Positions 5,663 through 5,770 of a DNA stretch of 5,770 bases are shown piece after piece. The notes beneath the pieces were generated by a model. The model saw nothing but the letters and a program-made list of their open reading frames with translations. It made no database searches and was not told the origin of the DNA. Source of the stretch: Desulfobacterales bacterium (GTDB taxonomy: Bacteria > Desulfobacterota > Desulfobacteria > Desulfobacterales > RPRI01); NCBI GenBank assembly GCA_020052975.1, contig JAGVOC010000329.1:1-5770 (forward strand), in the 5' to 3' direction. The position numbers were made by a program, and so were the translations under genes. Each line of letters begins with the position of its first letter. Within the stretch, counting starts at the first letter, position 1.

Positions 5663-5770
5663 GACGGCAAAGTAAAAAGTCATTCTGCTGTGTTGCACTT
5701 CATCTTTCGTCATTGCAGCGTACCAGTAAGTACGCTTCATTCCTCAAGATTCGTGCGCCTTGCATAATGA
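5663..5770. repeat. MITE-like palindromic repeat, copy 2 (right end cut by window)
   Basis: The left terminus gacggcaaagtaaaaag (5663-5679) is the exact inverse of 82-98 in copy 1, and 5690-5770 repeats 1-80 in the same orientation. The central hairpin is agcgtac (5717-5723), loop cagtaa, gtacgct (5730-5736). The stem is identical to copy 1, but the loop differs in sequence and is 1 nt longer. With the right end taken from copy 1, the element is about 126 bp long. It lies 58 nt upstream of the recD ATG. The flanks seen (ctt before 5663, taaaa after 98) belong to different copies, so no target-site duplication can be tested here. Confidence 0.85.

Noticed and set aside
1..5770. End repeats as attL/attR of an integrated element
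   Set aside because: No integrase, tRNA fragment or phage/ICE gene is present, and each end has its own terminal inverted repeats, which fits dispersed MITE-like copies better.

Overview
The window reads as chromosomal DNA of a strictly anaerobic, Gram-negative-type bacterium, most likely a Desulfobacterota/deltaproteobacterial lineage such as a sulfate reducer or syntroph. That placement is inference. It rests on a RecBCD-type RecD (not AddAB or RecD2), a pair of oxygen-sensitive 2-hydroxyacyl-CoA dehydratase/benzoyl-CoA reductase family subunits, moderate GC, and intergenic DNA full of short palindromic repeats.

All four convincing genes lie on the minus strand, transcribed from high to low coordinates: recD (5604-3754), a fabH-type ketoacyl synthase III (3757-2750), a small BcrC/BadD/HgdB-like subunit (2486-1380) and a large BcrB/BadE-like subunit (1383-130). 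They form two translationally coupled pairs. recD/fabH and small/large subunit each overlap by 4 bp in an ATGA arrangement. A 263-bp non-coding gap (2487-2749) separates the pairs and holds an inverted repeat built from 14-bp units. No convincing promoter or Rho-independent terminator was found.

Both ends of the window lie in direct copies of one palindromic, MITE-like repeat. Copy 1 (1-98) is cut by the left edge and copy 2 (5663-5770) by the right edge. Joined, they give a roughly 126-bp element with exact 17-bp terminal inverted repeats, a conserved central 7-bp stem and a variable loop. Copy 1 sits 21 nt after a perfect but ownerless Shine-Dalgarno sequence that follows the last gene. Copy 2 sits just upstream of recD and supplies a spurious upstream TTG start.

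Functionally, recD belongs to double-strand-break repair and is probably only a co-transcribed neighbour. FabH makes C-C bonds from acyl-CoA and malonyl-ACP. The two iron-sulfur subunits look like the catalytic heterodimer of a radical dehydratase or an aryl-CoA reductase, but the ATP-dependent activator they need is not in the window. A joint acyl-CoA/aromatic pathway for fabH and the pair is possible but unproven. I saw no complete new defence or mobile system; the repeat architecture and the activator-less pair beside fabH are the points most worth following up.
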